Assembly: GCA_034401135.1 (NCBI GenBank)
Contig: JAWZSP010000009.1
Location: 682,001-746,000 of the forward strand
DNA: 64,000 nt
Direction of reading: 5' to 3'
Source: Volutella citrinella
Taxonomy: Eukaryota > Ascomycota > Sordariomycetes > Hypocreales > Nectriaceae
Positions 22,707 through 35,511 of the stretch are shown piece by piece. Made by a program: the position numbers and the translations under genes. Numbering within the stretch: the first letter of the stretch is position 1; each line of letters opens with the position of its first letter. The notes under the pieces are model-generated. The model searched no databases and had not been told where the DNA came from. It worked only from the letters and a program-made list of their open reading frames with translations.

Positions 22707-25661
22707 ATGCGCTCTGCAGTGGCGCTCGCGGCCCTCGCCCTTTCGGGCGCCTTTGATGTTGCCTCGGCGGGTCTGTGCAAGCCGCACCCGTCTGCGTCGA
22801 CGGCCCTGGTCTCCCGGTCGGCCACCTCCGACGCCGTCCCCTCAGCATCCGTGACCACGTCGCTCAGCGAAACGGCAAGCGGAACGAAGACCTCCGAGTC
22901 CGAATCTACGACTGCAACTGAGACGTCTGGCCCTCTCGTCATCAAGAACGTCGTCTCCAACGGAGGCATCCTCCCGCCTGCCGATGGCGCAGCCCCGGGT
23001 GACGGCCCCATCCCCGGCTTCACGGTGTCGGGCGCAGGCGGTGTCGTCAGCGGTCAGTGCTACACGGCCGGCGGCAGCAGCGAAAACAGCTGCGCCGTCA
23101 TGAGCGCGAGCAGCAACGGCGGCGGATCGCGGAAGCGCCAGTTCAGCGGCATCGGAGTGCCGGGTCCCTTTGTGGGCATCTCGCAGATGCTCTCCGGACT
23201 CAACATGCAGACGCTGTACACCGTGCGGTTCGCGTACCGCATCGGCATGGCGCCCTCGCAGTTCAACCTGTGCCAGCTCAACGGCTTCATGGGCCCGATC
23301 CTCTTCTACTCAACTTTCCTCATGAGCTTCGGCGGCGCAGAGCAGTGGGTTGTCATCACGCAGCAGACGACGGTGCCCGCCCCCGTCGCGCCCCTGAGCT
23401 TCCAGGTCGTCTGCCTGAGCGGCGGCGTCTCCTACATCTTCCTCGACTCCATCTTCGTGTCCAACCAGGTCACGCCCCAGAACATTGACCTGTTCAACCT
23501 CGACTTTGGCCTGGGCCAGCCCGTGGCTCCCGGAACTACCAGCGCGCCACCCGCGAACCCGACCTTTGCGCTGCCGGCTACCACGCAGACCTCTGTTCCT
23601 AGTGTGCCGACCGTGGTTCCCACCAGTGCTGGCGAGCCGTCGTCGACTGGTGTTGACGTCAGCACGGATGAGCCTTCATCGACTGCCGCCGTCGCTACCG
23701 ATGAGCCGTCCACTAGCAATGCCGATGTGCCCACTGCTACAAACACCGACGTGTCTTCGTCCATCGACGAGACGTCCCCTTCAACTACCGATGCCAACAT
23801 TTCTTCTTCTGTCGAGATCGACTCTTCTTCTGCTGCCACTACCGATATTTCCTCTACAGTTGACGGCTTCAGGCCTTCCTCCGCCATCAACACCGAGGAC
23901 TTCACCACAAACACTGACTCGCCTTCTACCGAAGCGACGGATATCCAAACCTCAGACGCTGCAACCTCGGATGCCGAGCCGACACGAACGGTTAGCACCA
24001 GCGCCGAGCTTGGCGACGTCTCGTCCACTGTGTCCGCGGCCACAGAGACTTCGACTTACTGCCCCCCATGCACCATCAGGTCCAACGATCCTGGATGGTG
24101 TCTGCTCGACAGAGGCCAGCTCATGACGCCCCTCGGAGCTGGTGAGCCATACTATCTCCTGCCCGAGGAGTACCCCGAGTACCAGCGCCAAAACGACCAC
24201 TTCGACTGCGCCGCCATCTGTGCCAAGGAGGGTCCAGGCAAGTGCAACGCGTCCGTCATGGACCCAATCAAGGGAATTTGCGTCTTCGTCCGGGCCAGTG
24301 GCTTCACCAGCGACCCCAACGGTTCGTGGAGGTTGAACTGGCGGCAGGATTGGTGCTACACCTGTACCGTGCCGGGTGGTTGCTGGAAGGACATCCCCGT
24401 TGACGGACCCTTCGAGACTACGACGTCTTCTGACGCGGAGGAGGCCACCGTCCCTGCCACTGCCACGGCCACTAATGCCGCCCAAGAGACATCAAGCATG
24501 GCAGCCGACGTCACTAGTACCGAGCCTGAGACTACAACCGAGCAACTGCCCTCGGACACTACCTCGGCTGCTGAGGTCTCGACTACAGCGACTGATGAGG
24601 CCTCAACGACTACATCTCCGCCTGAGAGCACGCAGAGTGCTGACCCCTCTTGCGGTGCCTACGGCTACTACGCCAAGGCGGCGAACCAGTATCTGCCCGG
24701 CCTGACCATGGACCAGTGCTACCAGCAGTGCATGAACTCGAACGACTGCAACATGTGGGGATACCACATCCCCAACTCCGTCTGCCGCATCTGGAAGGTC
24801 GACGACGTCAGCACCATCGGCTTCACCGCGGGCCAGACGCCGACGGCCGACAGCTACTTCTTCTACACGCGGCGGTGCCCCCAGCCCACGGAGCCCACAT
24901 CCCAAGTCTGCGGCGTCATCGGCTCCCGTCGCGCCGTCCAGTACCCGACAACGCTCGGCAGCGCCGACTCGCTGCGGCAGTGCTGGGAGCAGTGCCAGGC
25001 GTCCAGCCTGCCGTGCGTGGCGTACATGTACAACACCATCAACCGCGGCTGCCGGCTGTTTGGCAAGTCGACGCTGCAGATCGGCTTCATGCCCGACGCC
25101 GGCTACGAGGTCTACTACGACAACACCTGCGCGCCGCCGCCGGCCCCGACGTGCGGCCCCACGGGCCAGTACACGTGGACGGGCCAGGCGATGCAGTGGC
25201 ACAACGACGTGACGGCCCAGTGGTGCTACGACCGGTGCCGCGCCGGGCCTTGCAAGGTGTGGGCGTACAGCTGGCGCGCGCAGATCTGCACCATTGTCGA
25301 GCAGAAGACGCTGGCCCAGCTTGACTTTGTGCCGGGCGACCCAGAGACGTCCAACTGGTACATGTTCGAGTCCGGCTGCCCACTGCCCACGGAGCCGTTC
25401 CGTGAGGTGTGCGGCCGGGCCGGTGTCCGGTCTGGAAACGGCGTCCGCAGCGAGCTAATCAACCGGCAGACGCTCGAGCAGTGCCACCAGAAATGCCGCG
25501 ACAACACCAGCCTTCCCTGCAAGTCCTTCCTGTATGGGACTGTGAGCCAGGCGTGCGTCTTGTTTGATGGCACCACGACGCGCATCGGATACCAGACGTA
25601 CGCTACCAACGAGTACTACTGGGACATGACATGCCCGACTGTGACGATGCCCACTCTCTAG
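22707..25661 (+). CDS. large secreted protein: galactose-binding-like domain, Ser/Thr linkers and four PAN/Apple-like modules
   Basis: A single exon encodes 984 residues. The signal peptide ends near 21. Residues about 70-270 form a beta-rich region like carbohydrate-binding domains. Long Ser/Thr/Ala/Asp-rich stretches follow (about 275-450 and 570-645), likely O-glycosylated, around a Cys-rich island starting CPPC near 452. From about residue 648 there are four tandem modules of about 80 residues, each beginning CG and containing QC-x3-C, a C-x-Y/W core and a closing CP or CAP. They match the PAN/Apple plan seen in fungal secreted adhesins. No transmembrane segment or GPI site is seen at the C-terminus. 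The role is probably binding at the wall or to host or plant polymers; that is inference. Confidence 0.88.
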   Translation: MRSAVALAALALSGAFDVASAGLCKPHPSASTALVSRSATSDAVPSASVTTSLSETASGTKTSESESTTATETSGPLVIKNVVSNGGILPPADGAAPGDGPIPGFTVSGAGGVVSGQCYTAGGSSENSCAVMSASSNGGGSRKRQFSGIGVPGPFVGISQMLSGLNMQTLYTVRFAYRIGMAPSQFNLCQLNGFMGPILFYSTFLMSFGGAEQWVVITQQTTVPAPVAPLSFQVVCLSGGVSYIFLDSIFVSNQVTPQNIDLFNLDFGLGQPVAPGTTSAPPANPTFALPATTQTSVPSVPTVVPTSAGEPSSTGVDVSTDEPSSTAAVATDEPSTSNADVPTATNTDVSSSIDETSPSTTDANISSSVEIDSSSAATTDISSTVDGFRPSSAINTEDFTTNTDSPSTEATDIQTSDAATSDAEPTRTVSTSAELGDVSSTVSAATETSTYCPPCTIRSNDPGWCLLDRGQLMTPLGAGEPYYLLPEEYPEYQRQNDHFDCAAICAKEGPGKCNASVMDPIKGICVFVRASGFTSDPNGSWRLNWRQDWCYTCTVPGGCWKDIPVDGPFETTTSSDAEEATVPATATATNAAQETSSMAADVTSTEPETTTEQLPSDTTSAAEVSTTATDEASTTTSPPESTQSADPSCGAYGYYAKAANQYLPGLTMDQCYQQCMNSNDCNMWGYHIPNSVCRIWKVDDVSTIGFTAGQTPTADSYFFYTRRCPQPTEPTSQVCGVIGSRRAVQYPTTLGSADSLRQCWEQCQASSLPCVAYMYNTINRGCRLFGKSTLQIGFMPDAGYEVYYDNTCAPPPAPTCGPTGQYTWTGQAMQWHNDVTAQWCYDRCRAGPCKVWAYSWRAQICTIVEQKTLAQLDFVPGDPETSNWYMFESGCPLPTEPFREVCGRAGVRSGNGVRSELINRQTLEQCHQKCRDNTSLPCKSFLYGTVSQACVLFDGTTTRIGYQTYATNEYYWDMTCPTVTMPTL

Positions 25662-28266
25662 ATGGGCGTATGCATAGATGTGTAGGTTTTTTTCCGGTAT
25701 ATAATTCTTAATTTAATGACGTGTCTAATACTTCTTGAGGCGTGTCTGCCCATATGGTTGACGATGTGGTGAATGTGTAAGCTGTATGCCCAACTAAAGT
25801 TGGGTTATGGCTTGGTAATCAACTCTGCCGAAAGTTGTGTTTATGCGCCGTCTGTTTTTGACACACCAATACTCCAAGCCCACGATGAAAGAAAGCATTG
25901 TGTAAACACTTCAACGAATCAATCGCGTGTAGTCACAAGTATGCAATCCTCGGGTAGCTTCACTCTCTAATTGTTGGATGCCTCAGCTATCTCTTGAGGC
26001 TACCCTACACCTGAAAATCCACCGGCGGGGAAGCAAGGACTCCTGCCTTTCCAAACTCGTCATCTAGACATCCATCTTTTCCATAAGCGGATACGGAACT
26101 TGCCGACCAGAGCGGAATATCGGCACGGAACCGACTCAAGCCAACAACTCGTCTCGTCGTCTCGTGCAAGAGGTGGGGCCTTAACCCCGGCTGGTGGTGC
26201 GCCTCAACAATGACCAACCTGTAGCACTGACCTGCGGCGGAGCTCGGCGCTCTGCTCGGACTTGGACAACCCCATGAATCCTATCAGCAACAAGGTTTTT
26301 GACGTTCTAGCCTCACCTGACGCTGGCCCGGCCACTTGTGGCTTGAACCGGCATGGACTGCCGTCGCGGTGGGTGGCACATGAACCTGAAACACCCTACT
26401 TTTAGATGTTTATTGCTTGTAGCAGCGCCAGTCAAACACCACAATCTTACTTTGGCTTCGGGAACGCTCGTTCCGCAGCCTGGTCATCGCAGGCCGTGGC
26501 AGGTCATCTAGGAGAGTCGCTGATGTGCACGTTGCACACCTTAAAGGCGCGTGGAGGCGCATCTTGATGAAGATGGGCTGTGGCTGTCGTCGAGTGGCCG
26601 GTGGAACGCCTCTGCCGGTGGATGGCTCCTATTACGAACATTGTAAGACAGCCCTTGACCTTGTCTGGGAACAATGTCATCTGATGGACGGCTGTTGGGC
26701 ATGTGGCGGGTCGGCGGCGGTGGGTTTCGATAGCCAGGCGCCACACCGCAAATGCCATGCATCGCCCCGTACTTTTAAATGAAGCATCGTGACCTCGTTT
26801 TCCACTCACAATCAGGGGCCGGCCAACCAGACAGAGGGAGATCTGGATCGGGGGCAGCGCAGGGGAACCAGCAAAAATCTCCGATTTCATCTCCCTAGTT
26901 GCTATTTTGGCAAAGCTTGGCAAGTTGAACAGGTTTGTCCCGCTTTTATCCGTCGTTCTCTGCGTATCACATGGCTCGCATGCCCCCTACGGGACGCTAT
27001 TCGCACGACGGCCTCGCGCTACCGGTGCCACCGTAATGATCACCGCTCCCCAGAGCCCTGGGGCCGCCCTGCTGTGCGTGATGTGTGCCTGGAACGGTGG
27101 GGAGGCCAAACAAACTATCTCGTTTTTGAACACGAGCCCTCGCGCAGCTGAGTCCGGGCTGTTGGTGCGCAAGTCTCAGCTGTGTATGTACGACGGGAGA
27201 AGCGGGACGGAGTGGGCGAGACTAATCAGCATGCCGCTGGCTGACGGGAAATTTTAGACCACACACATGGGCTCATCGACCCGTCGGGCTGGATGCCCAC
27301 CGTTTTATCCTGAGATGCCAGCCCTCTTCAGCTTGGCCGACCCGTTCCCGAACCTTGACCGGCCTAGAGCCAACAAGTGTTTCTTCCTCCTGAAACATAC
27401 GGGGTCTAACAACCTTAGTCTCGACAAGGTGAACAAAAACCTCCGCCGTGCATGCATAGCGCGGTGCGGTGAAATGTGGGGAGCCAAGAGAGCGAGCATC
27501 GAGCCAGGAATCAGGCCAAGCCCGTTTTCAGCCTGCCAAACAAACGGATGGACGGCCTGTCGCGCTGCAGCGAGAATCAGACCCGGATGTCGGGCCGCAC
27601 GCCTTTTGACTCGGGCCCAGCCAATGGCCTGCCCTTGCAAGAGCCATAATTCCCCTGCCAAGCGAGGCAGAGAAACAATCCGACGTCACTTCCCCGCAAT
27701 CAACTGAGACAAAGGCTTTGTGTTTGATTTCTGAGCATCTGTTGGTAAGCTGTCTATAGCACATCACTCTCTTGCGTCTCCGACTCCCCGGTTGTTCGCA
27801 CCAAGAGATGCCATTTTGTACACACTCGTATATTAGTCAGTTCGCTTATGACACCGGCGTCCGGGTAGCCGCCAGCCCCGTTGGTCGTGGCGCTGGCTCG
27901 TCCTCCTGAGGGGTCTAGATCACCGTCATGGCTCCTCACCCAGCTCGGCTGGCCGGTCCATTGCCCGAGTCCAAGCGGAAGCTAGTAGAGTCCGAGTCCA
28001 GACAGCTCTGAGCTAAGAGCTGAGCATAGCTTTGTGACAGCTCTACCGGGGTCCATATGATACTCGACATAAATATTCCAAGTCGGCCCCTTGTCCAACA
28101 CATCCTCCTTCCTGTTGCTTCTCCCCCAGACCTCTACCAAACTATTCCGGGACCTCCCAAGCTTCACTCGTTACCGGGCTGGGAACCCTTCCTCTCTCTA
28201 ATTTCTTTTTTTTCTTTCTGATTTCCCAGAAGTAGTCCATCACTCGTTCGAGGACTCCTCGCAACA
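25662..28266. other. intergenic region; pyrimidine-rich leader before the next gene
   Basis: About 2.6 kb without a convincing gene. The last 80 bp contain a CT-rich tract with a run of T (about 28190-28220), common just upstream of well-expressed fungal genes. Confidence 0.45.
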
Positions 28267-31116
28267 ATGCTTCTCAAGAACTTGCTGGTCGGCGGCTTGA
28301 TGGCTGCTGGCTCAGCCATCGCCGCCGTCACGCCGCAACCCAACGCCGCCATCGCCGCCCGCGATACCACCTCCAACACGCTTCTCGCCCGTACCTACGA
28401 CTATTTCACCTGCAGTGCCAACCAGGAGCGCTGGTATGGCAAGTGTGTCGACAAGTGCCCCAGCTGCGCTCCCCGCAACTACAAAGGAGATTGTGCTTGC
28501 CCAAAGCCTGGCTATGTCTTCAATAAGAACCGCAACGCCTGCGAATGCCCCAATGGTCAGGAGGAGTGGTACGGCAAGTGTGTCGAAAAGTGCCCCGGAT
28601 GTGCTCCACGAAACAACAAGGGCGACTGTGCCTGCCCGAAACCCGGATATGTCTTCAACAAGTCACGCAACAACTGTGAGTGCCCTGACGGCCAGGAAGA
28701 CCGTGGGGGCAAGTGTGTCGACAAATGCCCCAGGTGCGCTCCCCGCAACAACAAGGGAGACTGTGCTTGCCCTATGCCTGGGTATGTGCTCAACAAATCG
28801 CGCAATGCCTGCGAGTGCCCCCAGGGTCAGGAGGACCGCGGCGGTAAATGTGTCGACAAGTGCCCTAGCTGTGCTCCTCGCAACAACAAGGGAGACTGCG
28901 CTTGCCCCAAGCCTGGTTATGTCTTGAACAAGAACCGAAACGCATGCGAATGCCCCGAGGGCAAGATTGAGCGTTACGGCCAGTGCGTCGACAAGTGCCG
29001 TGATGGTCAGGAGGAGCTGTACGGCAAGTGTGTTGACAAGTGCCCCGGATGTGCTCCCCGAAACAATAAGGGAGACTGCGCTTGCCCCAAGGCAGGCTAC
29101 GTTCTGAACAAGTCGCGAAACGCCTGCCAGTGCCCTGACAACAAGGACGAGTGGTACGGCAAATGTATCGACAAATGCCCCAGCTGTGCCCCTCGCAACA
29201 ACAAGGGAGAGTGTGCCTGCCCCAAGCCTGGCTTCGTTCTCAAGGGCAACCAATGCGTCTGCCCGGAGGGCAAGATGGAGCGTGGCGGCAAGTGTGTCGA
29301 TAAGTGCCCTGCCTGTGCTCCTCCCAACAAGGACGGTGTCTGCACTTGCCCCCAGGAGGGCTTCGTCCTTAACGGCGACAAATGCGAATGCCCCAAGAAC
29401 AAGGACAACTGGTACGGCAAGTGTATTGACAAGTGCCCTGACTGTGCTCCTCGCAACTACAAGGGAGAGTGCCAGTGCCCCAACGCCAACAAGGGTTACG
29501 TCCTCAAGGGCAACAAGTGCGAATGCGCCGAGGGCAAGGAGGACCGCGGCGGACAGTGTGTCGACAAGTGCCGCGACAACCAAGAGAACTGGTACGGCAA
29601 GTGTGTTGACAAGTGCCCTGCCTGCGCCCCTAGCCGCGATGACAAGGGCAACTGCAAGTGCCCCAAGCCTGGCTTTGTGCTGAAGGGCAACAAGTGCGAA
29701 TGTCCTGATGGAAAGGAGGAGCAGTATGGCCAGTGTGTCGACAAGTGCAAGGATAACCAGGAAAAGCTGAATGGCAAGTGTGTCGATAAGTGCCCTGCCT
29801 GCGCACCAACTCGCGATGACAAGGGTAACTGCAAGTGCCCCAAGCCTGGCTTTGTTCTAAAGAACAACCAGTGCGTTTGCCCCGACGGCAAGGAAGAGCA
29901 GTATGGCCAATGCGTCGACAAGTGCAAGGACAACCAGGAGAAGTTGTACGGACAGTGCGTTGATAAGTGCCCAGCTTGCGCACCTACCCGCGACAACAAG
30001 GGCCAGTGCAAGTGTCCCCAGGAGGGCTTCGTTCTCAGCGGCGATAGGTGCGAGTGCCCCAAGGACAAGGACTTGGTTGGTGGCAAGTGTGTCGACAAGT
30101 GCCCGGCTTACGCACCCAACCGTGATAACAAGGGCAACTGTCAGTGCCCTAACGCGTCCAAGGGCTATGTCCTGAACGGTAACAAGTGCGAGTGCCCTGC
30201 GGGCAAGGAGGAGCAGTATGGTCAGTGTGTTGATAAGTGCAAGGACAACCAGGACAAGGTGAATGGCCAGTGTGTCGACAAGTGCCCTGCCTGCGCTCCC
30301 AACCGCGACAACAAGGGTAACTGCCAGTGCCCCAACGCTGACAAGGGCTTCGTTCTCAAGAACAACCAATGCGTTTGCCCCGACGGCAAGGAGGACAAGA
30401 ACGGCCAGTGTGTCGATAAGTGCAGGGATGGTCAAGAGCGGTGGTCTGGAAACTGCGTTGACAAGTGCCCTGCATGTGCTCCCGGCCGTGACAACAAGGG
30501 TAACTGCCAGTGCCCCAACGCCAGCAAGGGCTTCGTCCTCCAGAACAACCAGTGCGTCTGCCCCGATGGCAAGGAGGAGAAGGGCGGCGAGTGTGTCGCC
30601 AAGTGCCCTAACGGCCAGGTCCGCATTGAGGGCAAGTGCGTCACCGACTGCGGCGACGAGGGCACCTACAACGGCCGCGTCGGCTGCTGCGTGTGCAAGG
30701 ACGAGGGCAAGGTCTTTGACACCAGCAACAAGAAGTGCGCGTGCCCCCCGGAGAAGACGTGGAACAAGAACTCCAAGAAGTGCGAGGTTGACTGCGGCAA
30801 GGATGCCCAGTACTCGTGGGTCAAGTCGATATGTGTTTGCAACAGGAGCGGCCAGGTCTTTGACTCGAATACCAAGACCTGCTCGTGCCCCACGAACCAG
30901 TACTTTGACACGGGCGCCAACTGCTGCAAGAATGGCAACGGTGGCAGCTACGGCAACCCTGGTGGCAACTATGGGAACAACGGCGGCAACAACTATGGCA
31001 GCAATGGCGGCAGCAATGGTGGCAGCAACTATGGCAGCAGTGGTGGCAGCAATGGCGGCAGCAACTACGGCAGCAGTGGTGGCAGCAACTATGGCGCCCC
31101 GAGCCCTGGCTACTAG
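28267..31116 (+). CDS. secreted protein of tandem Cys-rich (EGF-like) repeats with Gly/Asn/Ser tail
   Basis: One exon encodes 949 residues. The signal peptide is about 1-21. From about residue 48 there are about 14 repeats of 43-60 residues with the order GK(C)VDKCP-x-CAP, a basic or Asn-rich turn, KG-x-C-x-CP, G(F/Y)VL-x2-N and C-x-CP-x-GK. Longer repeats carry an extra CVDKC insert. Two or three degenerate Cys units follow, then a low-complexity tail of GGSNYGSS-type units (about 890-949). Repeat 12 reads CPAYAP where others have CPACAP, so one Cys is lost there. The pattern resembles multiple-EGF proteins but the spacing is its own. No anchor is seen, so it is probably secreted and may be a wall or matrix protein. 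Function unknown. Confidence 0.88.
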   Translation: MLLKNLLVGGLMAAGSAIAAVTPQPNAAIAARDTTSNTLLARTYDYFTCSANQERWYGKCVDKCPSCAPRNYKGDCACPKPGYVFNKNRNACECPNGQEEWYGKCVEKCPGCAPRNNKGDCACPKPGYVFNKSRNNCECPDGQEDRGGKCVDKCPRCAPRNNKGDCACPMPGYVLNKSRNACECPQGQEDRGGKCVDKCPSCAPRNNKGDCACPKPGYVLNKNRNACECPEGKIERYGQCVDKCRDGQEELYGKCVDKCPGCAPRNNKGDCACPKAGYVLNKSRNACQCPDNKDEWYGKCIDKCPSCAPRNNKGECACPKPGFVLKGNQCVCPEGKMERGGKCVDKCPACAPPNKDGVCTCPQEGFVLNGDKCECPKNKDNWYGKCIDKCPDCAPRNYKGECQCPNANKGYVLKGNKCECAEGKEDRGGQCVDKCRDNQENWYGKCVDKCPACAPSRDDKGNCKCPKPGFVLKGNKCECPDGKEEQYGQCVDKCKDNQEKLNGKCVDKCPACAPTRDDKGNCKCPKPGFVLKNNQCVCPDGKEEQYGQCVDKCKDNQEKLYGQCVDKCPACAPTRDNKGQCKCPQEGFVLSGDRCECPKDKDLVGGKCVDKCPAYAPNRDNKGNCQCPNASKGYVLNGNKCECPAGKEEQYGQCVDKCKDNQDKVNGQCVDKCPACAPNRDNKGNCQCPNADKGFVLKNNQCVCPDGKEDKNGQCVDKCRDGQERWSGNCVDKCPACAPGRDNKGNCQCPNASKGFVLQNNQCVCPDGKEEKGGECVAKCPNGQVRIEGKCVTDCGDEGTYNGRVGCCVCKDEGKVFDTSNKKCACPPEKTWNKNSKKCEVDCGKDAQYSWVKSICVCNRSGQVFDSNTKTCSCPTNQYFDTGANCCKNGNGGSYGNPGGNYGNNGGNNYGSNGGSNGGSNYGSSGGSNGGSNYGSSGGSNYGAPSPGY

Positions 31117-31409
31117 ACTGACACCAAGGGATGTCTCCAAGAGCCCAACCATGTTTGTGATGAAACCACCAGAGCTCCGGCGTAATACTTAATCTCTGCA
31201 CATATTTGCTGCACCTTCATAGATTCAGATCAGTTCATATTGATAATATTAATAATACTCTGTCAATGTCAAAGCATCTGCAAGCTGGTGACTGCGTGAC
31301 CATTGGGTTAGAGCCACTGGGCGCTTAGGACTCTAATAGACTACTTTAGTTGCAGTGTCGGTCGAATGTCATGTTATTAGGCGTGACTAATTACTCGCTC
31401 AGCTTTCCA

Positions 31410-33154
31410 TCACTGGCCGACCTCCGCAACAGAGTCCTTGGAGCCTCCCTTTCCAACAATCTTGTCAGTCGTCTGACTCTCCTCATCTGCCGACACATGC
31501 GCTTTCCGAAAGTCCTTGATGGGGACTCCTTGGATGAAAAGCTGATCAATCTCTTCGAGTGACTTCCCGCTGCACTCTGGCACGCAAAAGTAGGAGAAGA
31601 GGATGGCCAGGAACGAGGTGGAGCCAAAGATGAAGCCGACCTTGGACCCAAGGCCCGCGTACTTGGCATCGAGCAGGTACGGGATACTGAATGTGACTGC
31701 GAACTGGATCACAATGTTGACGACGGAGCCGAGGGCGTAGGTGTAGTCACGGAGGCCTGTTGTGGGAATCTCTGCGGCCACGACGTGAGAAAGGGGGGCC
31801 CAGCCCAGCGCGAAACCTGCACCGAAGATGGTCACCATGGACACGATGGCCGTCTTGATGCCGGTTGTGGGCGGCGAAATGGTGCCCAGTCCACCCATAA
31901 CCATCAAAGAAGCCGTCTGGATGAATGCACCCGCAATCAGGAGAGGTCTAGTACTCGTTAGTGTCTGATGGACGTTTCAGCATCATGAGTACTCACTTTC
32001 TGCCTGTGCTGTCCGAGAGGTACTGGGTCAGGAACACGCATAGGATGCCTACTGTCGAGTTGATGCAGGACATGGTAAATGGGTTGACCGTTCCTAGGCT
32101 CTGGATAAAGACGGTGCCGTACTTTGAGCTGAAGTTTTGTCCCGTCAACTGGAGGAAGACGTTGACACCGATGGTGATTAGGGTTCGCTTCAGGTTTGCT
32201 ATGACGATTAGCTTGTATGCTTCTTTAGAATAAGGCAAATACGTACTGCCTTGGAACATTTCAATCGGTTTCCCCTTCTTTACCGTTTGGTTGAGAGCGG
32301 TCTGGATCTCGAGGAACTCCGCGTCGATTTCTTCGTCGGTGTATGCACCCTGTCGGAGGAGTCGGAGCGACTGCAGGGCCTCTTCAGGTCGGTCGCGCGT
32401 GAGAAGCCATCGGGGAGTCTGGGCTCTAGTTAGCAAACATGTCTATGCCGGTGATCAGACCTTATTACCTCTGGAATCCACCAAACTGCAACAAGCAGGA
32501 TGCTGGGAATCACAAAGAAGAGGCCATACGGGATCTTCCACGACGCATTGCCCTTGATCTCACTAGTTCCCCGGCAGATGCAAGCCATGATCAAGCTTCC
32601 AAACTATCAATGAAGCGTTAGTCGCAAATCGGGACGCGCTTAGAGATCGGACTCACCAAAAGGCCAGATTGGTACGTGCCAACGACAAAGCCGCGAGCTC
32701 GGGCCGGCACAAGCTCAGACTGCAAGACTGGAACCAGGGCCAACTCCATCCCAATGTAGACATAAGCAATCGTCCTTCCAGTAATAGTTTGCGTGCGAGT
32801 CGTTGATAGGAGCAGGATAATGGCCGACAAAATGGCCCAGAAGCACATGACGAACATTGCGATACGGCGTCCGAAGCGGCGGCTGAGCAAGTTGCCAAAG
32901 ACTAGACCGAAGATGAAGCCGACATAGTTGACGCTGTTGAGCAGCGACAGGAAGACGGGGTCCAGGACGTATTTGCCAGTTGCTTTGTTGTAGTCGCCGA
33001 ATACACGCACAAAGGCCGGCATGGCTTGTGTGTTGCTAAAGGCAGCCTGGTCTGCGCCAAAGTTGAGCTGCGACAGCGCAATCATGGCGCAGGAGTAAGT
33101 GAGACGCCAGTTGAAGCAGCTCCATAGGCTTCGGGGTTCCGTGCTGGAGGCCAT
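31410..33154 (-). CDS. MFS sugar-type transporter (12 transmembrane segments)
   Basis: Five exons, complement of 31410-31947, 31997-32198, 32247-32418, 32469-32603 and 32657-33154, give 514 residues; introns are 48-53 nt. Sugar-porter features include GLVFGNLLSRRFGRR in the first cytosolic loop, ELVPARARGFVVG, PE-TPRWLL before the central loop, GTNLKRTL, LTGQNF and the C-terminal CVPECSGKSLEEID. These place it with fungal hexose or lactose permease-like transporters in the plasma membrane. Substrate cannot be read from sequence. It is divergent from the arylsulfatase with a 566-bp shared promoter, so uptake of a sulfated or desulfated compound is a reasonable guess. Confidence 0.92.
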
Positions 33155-33240
33155 TGCGATGAACGGGTGGAGTGTCTGTCGAGTGAAGATGGCCGATCAA
33201 TGGTGCCTGGTGAGTGCTGACATCTTGGCCGTGAGGCCGA

Positions 33241-33246
33241 TATATA
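33241..33246 (-). promoter_or_regulatory. TATA-like box of the MFS transporter
   Basis: TATATA lies about 87 bp upstream of the transporter ATG. Confidence 0.35.
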
Positions 33247-33481
33247 CCCAATTCACCGGTATCAACCATACTACAAGCGTTTGACCAGGTCTGCCGTCGT
33301 CAGAAGGCCGATTGAGCACGCAATAGTCGAGATTGGGTTCGCGTATGTCGCGCGGCTTTCAAGCACCTAGGGCCCGGTCATGGCAGCAATAGTGCATCCC
33401 GCCTTGTCATGACGAGTGCGCAAACCGTTTGCGAAAGGGCTGCGGACCCCTGGAGAAAGCAGAGGAAACGGGGGTGGCGTG

Positions 33482-33601
33482 GACGGGGATGCACGGCGAC
33501 ACGGGGATGGGCGGAGACACGGGGGGATGGGCGGAGATATGTGGAGTCGCCCGGTTGATAAGGCTTCTCCGTCCATCCCCGTCGCCATTACGGGGATGGA
33601 C
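33482..33601. repeat. CGGGGAT-rich repeats and a perfect 12-bp inverted repeat in the divergent promoter
   Basis: ACGGGGATG-type units occur at about 33484, 33501 and 33519 (the last with extra G), with an 18-20 bp spacing and shared GGGCGGAGA flanks. They are followed by a perfect hairpin: 33571-33582 pairs with 33590-33601 around a 7-nt loop, and each arm contains CGGGGAT or its complement. The block lies between the transporter (33154) and the sulfatase (33721), nearer the sulfatase, and may be an operator array. Confidence 0.6.
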
Positions 33602-33669
33602 TGGAGCTAATGGATGAGCCAGGAAATGTAGGCGGGTAAATAAACCCAGTATAATATCATCGTTGGTAA

Positions 33670-35450
<1,781 letters not shown>

Positions 35451-35511
35451 AGCCTGAATAGTAATCTTCTAATGCGAAAACTGCAAGCTTGATGCTGAAG
35501 CTAGGACTGTA

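Noticed and set aside
24603..25324. 199- and 224-codon shadow frames over the PAN/Apple modules
   Set aside because: Arg/His/Pro-rich products typical of out-of-frame reading of GC-rich Cys-repeat coding DNA.
29857..31152. Long antisense frame (431 codons) and a forward-strand shadow (30263-31192) over the repeat protein
   Set aside because: Both arise from the GC-rich third positions and the repeats of the real gene; their products are low-complexity Ala/Leu/Val or Ser/Thr/Arg runs without motifs.
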